Assembly: GCA_026874595.1 (NCBI GenBank)
Contig: CM049308.1
Coordinates: 36,638,027 to 36,702,026 of the forward strand
DNA length: 64,000 nucleotides
Source: Sipunculus nudus
Lineage: Eukaryota; Annelida; Sipuncula; Golfingiida; Sipunculidae
Direction: 5' to 3'
The notes under the pieces are model-generated. The model had not been told where the DNA came from and searched no databases. It was given only the letters and a program-made list of their open reading frames with translations. Each line of letters opens with the position of its first letter. Position 1 is the first letter of the stretch. A program made the translations under genes and the position numbers. Below are positions 60,394-64,000 of the stretch, one piece after another.

Positions 60394-61150
60394 TATTATC
60401 CCCTCAAAACAATTTGCAAAAGGGATATAGTAGCCCCTCCTTTCGTGCATCCCTCTGTCTGTCTGACCTGCTGTCTGTCTGTCCAGAATTGGCTTTTGGA
60501 CCCATTTCAAGCCACACTGTTTGACCAAAACTTTCTACTAGCAAATATGGCACACCCACCTATGGATGAAGAACCCTATTGATTTAGTGGTCATGGGGTC
60601 CAAGGTCACAGCCATATGGCCCACTTCTTGAAAAAGCTTGTGGACCACTTTAAAGCCAAACCGTTTGACCAAAACCTTTCATCTTGCACATTTGGCTCAT
60701 CCACCCATGGATGAAGAACCCTATTGATTTAGTGGTCATGGGGTCCAAGGTCACAGCCACATGGCCCACTTCTTGAAAAAGCTTGTGGACCACTTTAAAG
60801 CCAAACCGTTTGACCAAAACCTTTCATCTTGCACATTTGGCTCATCCACCCATGGATGAAGAACCCTAATGATTTGAGGTCAAGGGATGAAAGGTCACGG
60901 CCACAACACCTACTTATTGAAAAAGCTTGTGGACCACTTTAAAGCCAAACCGTTTGACCAAAACCTATCATCTTGCAACTATGGCTCACCCACTCATGGA
61001 TGAAGAACCCTACTTAGTTCAAATTGAGGTCACAGGGGCAAAGGTCAAGGCCAGAGAGTTGCCCTCCTCACATTCACTCTGTGTAATACACCCATTCTAA
61101 TTATGCCCTGTGCAAGGGGGATGCTCAGCTTTGTGGAACCTTTGTTTCTA
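60394..61150 (+). mobile_element. HINE/pearl-like element, family G (four ~144 bp units)
   Basis: The header TATCCCCTCAAAAC folds with AAGGGATA (to about 60428) and is followed by a CTGTCTGTCTG...CTGTCTGTCTGTCC microsatellite. Core units marked by TTGACCAAAACCT lie at about 60521, 60664, 60809 and 60953 (144-145 bp) and include GTGGACCACTTTAAAGCC and CACCCATGGATGAAGAACCC. The right end has AAGGGGGATG, an inverted match to the header, then GCTTTGTGGAACCTTTGTTT. Confidence 0.7.
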
Positions 61151-62287
61151 ATATAGATACAAATGATGTAGGTATAGTTCATCCCAATAATATATATTTT
61201 TCAGGATTCTGCTTTTATGTTAACAGCATCCACAAAATTGTAAAAGATGCAGAATATGTTTATTTTATCAATTCTTTGCTTACCCAGTTGTGAAAAAGCA
61301 ATTCACAGTCATCTTTCTATTTTTCCTGTGATACATGCTATATAGATGCATGTTCTGAAAATAAATGGTATATTTTGCTCTTCATGCAATATTGTAGAGA
61401 TTAAAAGGAAATGTAGCACAAGATATTACTAATACATGTATAGCATAGCCATATATACCATATAGTTGCCATGTTGTTTTGAAGGGATCACCCTGTTCAT
61501 GATCATATTACAATATTTGTATTGCATCATCTACAGGCAAACCCATTTACTGGTCCCCCAAAGTACAGTCAGTATTACACATCTGCCACTCTTTATGCTG
61601 CATGCTAGATTAACTATAAAATATCTATAATATATAATATATTAAAGGGATACTGGCCCAAATTAAGCTATTTTAGAAGCATGCCATTGTAATCATATTT
61701 GATTTTACATTGAGCATTTTCTTTCATACTGGAAGGTAATTCATCTAAGTCAAGAATAATAACCTGTCAGTGATAAAATGAATAGTAACATGAATAGGCA
61801 AGTAATTTGAATGAACAATTCATTTATATCACTGGATTGCTGATTTTAGGGATAGATTAATGAGCAATAGTGCATTGTAACATAATGGATTATGAAATTG
61901 CATATATATGTTATTTGTGTAATGAACTGATAGAAAATGAGTGGCTGGCACAGTAATGGTAACATGCATCTATGTAGACAGATGCAAACTATGGGCCAAT
62001 CAGACATGTAGGTAGCTTGTTTCATTTCATTGTAATTATGTTACTATTTGCCCAACCTAACATTAATTTCTAGGTGGGGAAATTAAATATTTTATATTGG
62101 AAGACTTAATGGAGTCACTTAGTTCTCCGAGTAGTTAATTACTAGCTTCAGTTCCCTGCATAATTTATATACACAGTAACATGCAAACTGCAGGGTTTCT
62201 TTGATATATATATATATGAAATTGCAAGTGTTGAAACAGATACGCACAACAGACTTTCAAACCAGAAATTTTCATTGCCCTCTACTG

Positions 62288-62326
62288 ATATATGCCTGTC
62301 TACCCATGGTGTAGACAGGCATATAT
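62288..62326. repeat. 16 bp perfect inverted repeat
   Basis: ATATATGCCTGTCTAC (62288-62303) and its exact complement GTAGACAGGCATATAT (62311-62326) flank a 7-base loop. Sequence just downstream (GGTCAGTCCGG...GTCAGTCTGTTAAC) resembles the microsatellite-plus-core start of the HINE-like headers, so this may be a lone header of another family. Confidence 0.85.
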
Positions 62327-62994
62327 GGTGGTCAGTCCGGCTCTTGTCAGTCTGTTAACTATTAGTGCGACCATGATAACTTAAGTCTATCAGTCTTCAC
62401 TTCATTTTGCCATGTTAAAGATGCTTGCCCCATAATATTAACCCCATTCAAATAGCATATTGGAAAACCTCTTTTCTCTACATGCAACGTTAATGGTGCA
62501 ATCTTGCCACACATTACTGGCATGGCCAGTTGAGAATTGATGATTGTTTAACCCCCACTCTTTACAAAATGATTGTGATAGTCCATTTGCTGGGGGAACA
62601 TTCTGTAATCATATGGAGTTACCTAAACAGAGAAGAGACAGGGCCATGGGGATCTAAGATGTTCTGTGTCCATTAAGTTACCATATTGCAAAAAGCCCCG
62701 ACATGTTAGCTGATTGGGTCCCCTGTGACTGACATCTGCAACCTCTCTGTGTAGCCACATCATTTCAGATTGCAGCCTTTATATAAATGAACAATGCCTG
62801 GTTTCCTACCAGAAGTAAACAAGGCTCAGAGACCACATAAAATGAAGTTGCTTTAACAAGAAATAGGTGTGCTATTTCAGGCAACTTTTATATGCTTAAT
62901 TTACAGGTTTTGTCCTTTATATATTAAAAAAGCATTTTGTTGGTACATATTTAGTAGCACTTCATTTGTACATTTTTGAGTATGAAGTAATAGT

Positions 62995-62998
<4 letters not shown>

Positions 62999-63047
<49 letters not shown>
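62999..63047. repeat. (TA)n microsatellite
   Basis: Uninterrupted TA run of about 49 bp; the isoleucine/tyrosine-rich minus frame across it is an artefact. Confidence 0.95.
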
Positions 63048-63050
<3 letters not shown>

Positions 63051-64000
63051 AATATATATTAATGATGCATAGAAACATAGTTTATATACTCCAGCAGAGT
63101 GTGCTAGAACACTTGTGAGGCCAACATAAAAAAAAAGAACGAGGAAAGTTCCAAAGTGGATTCTGAACACTGACGTACAATAAAACCTGAGAGTAAAAGA
63201 ACCCCCACACGAGTATGTTGCACTCAGAACATGAATATAACCAAGTGTTTTGCACTCATGACAAGTGAAAGGTCCATGGGGGAATCATACCTGACCTAAT
63301 TGTATAAAACTTGTAAACCAGCTGCGTAATGGCGGGTCTGAAATTTCTGCTTTGTCCTATATTGCTTGTTGTTTTCCCAAGCACATACTAACCCAGTTTG
63401 AAAATGATGAAATAGCCGTTCAAAATGGCAAAGTTTATGGTAAATGCTGATAAACATGTCTTACACCAGGTTCCATTTCTAGCATACAACCTTTAAAGTC
63501 ACAACAAATACGTAAGATGCATGGTTTTCTAGACACCTTTGATAGGTTTATGTTTAATTCTTACAACAAGTTGAGAATGATCTTTTTAAGACCACCTTAT
63601 GTGCTAAAACAATAGCGGTCTTTAGTCACAGATGGTCTTAAGTCTCAGGTGGTCTTAAGTCTCAGCATGAAGCGAACAAAGGAATATATGTCTACTTTAT
63701 TAATTATTCATTTATTATACAAATAGATACAGGATATAAGCATAAAAATCAAGATATTCTCAACAAATAACAAAGGGAATCTTGTTTATAATTATCAAAG
63801 AAAGCCAGTCCTTTTATAACTTTATAAAACAAGTCTTTGAAGAGCCAGTTTATCATATTGCAAACACTAACCGCGACTTAATGATGTACCATGAGTACAC
63901 ACCGAGTCGCTTTGTTTATCACTGACTTGTGCTCACCGTATTTCGAAGAAGACCTACCCCGTTAAAATTTCAATACACTTCAAGGCAGGTATGAAGATAC

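Larger units (their letters stand above)
61151..64000. other. Non-coding end of window
   Basis: No gene recognised. A possible TTAA-type transposon left end (TTAAAGGGATACTGGCCCAA) lies at about 61643 without a partner end. A TA microsatellite is at 62999-63047. A palindrome at 62288-62326 is listed separately. Near 63625-63665, TGGTCTTAAGTCTCA is repeated. Confidence 0.45.

Noticed and set aside
62901-63170. 89-residue minus frame with a long isoleucine/tyrosine run
   Set aside because: Produced by the TA microsatellite.

Overview
This is AT-rich animal nuclear DNA, most likely from a bivalve mollusc. The main reason is repeat content. The window is full of a composite repeat built the same way each time: a short 5' header that folds into a hairpin, a CCGT/CTGT microsatellite, a tandem array of 140-340 bp core units, and a 3' tail ending in a short palindrome, usually GACCCATGGGTC. 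This matches what is known of the bivalve 'pearl'-type repeats and of non-autonomous Helentrons (HINEs). There is no bacterial gene density, no operon structure and no CRISPR. Species cannot be fixed from sequence alone.

Protein-coding content is very sparse. The best coding signal is a tiny exon at 12962-13004 (+) that begins a protein MADKNKLNVFKK. It has a splice acceptor, a good Kozak context and a splice donor, and it resembles the start of a beta/visual arrestin; no later arrestin exon was recognised. A second possible first exon, MSAARVKSDSYAKFIRNR, lies at 48545-48597 (+) behind a TATA-like box in a CpG-richer stretch. Weaker exon candidates are at 5763-5828 and 40970-41235. The rest looks intronic or intergenic.

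Layout: 1.2-3.7 kb, HINE-like element with seven ~338 bp units; 8.7-12.0 kb, degenerate and 155 bp-unit elements; 13.0 kb, arrestin-like exon; 13.6-16.2 kb, HINE fragment split by a 1.4 kb TA-flanked inverted-repeat transposon; 19.2-20.4 kb, element rich in AGGTCA; 22.7-23.3 kb, 58 bp minisatellite; 24.7-26.6 kb, HINE carrying a 360 bp hAT MITE with 8 bp target duplication; 27.6-31.0 kb, element with two successive 3' tails; 34.7-36.8 kb, element with five ~289 bp units; 38.8-40.5 kb, another copy of the 27.6 kb family; 42.4-43.1 kb and 58.5-60.1 kb, two copies of a TTAA-flanked transposon, the second broken by a 5'-truncated LINE with a 13 bp target duplication; 45.6-46.3 kb, two small hAT-like MITEs; 48.2-54.1 kb, CpG-richer zone with a possible promoter, an inverted-repeat unit holding about ten copies of a CTCGACACCGTTACCT motif, and a GC-rich MITE; 54.2-55.7 kb, ~360 bp tandem repeat with CACCTG palindromes; 56.0-57.3 and 60.4-61.15 kb, two more HINE-like families.

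The points most worth following are the shared header/core/hairpin design across at least six unrelated-looking repeat families, the nuclear-receptor-like AGGTCA half-site arrays amplified inside two of them, and the motif cluster at 50.4-52.0 kb. No search was run; family names rest on motif recognition.
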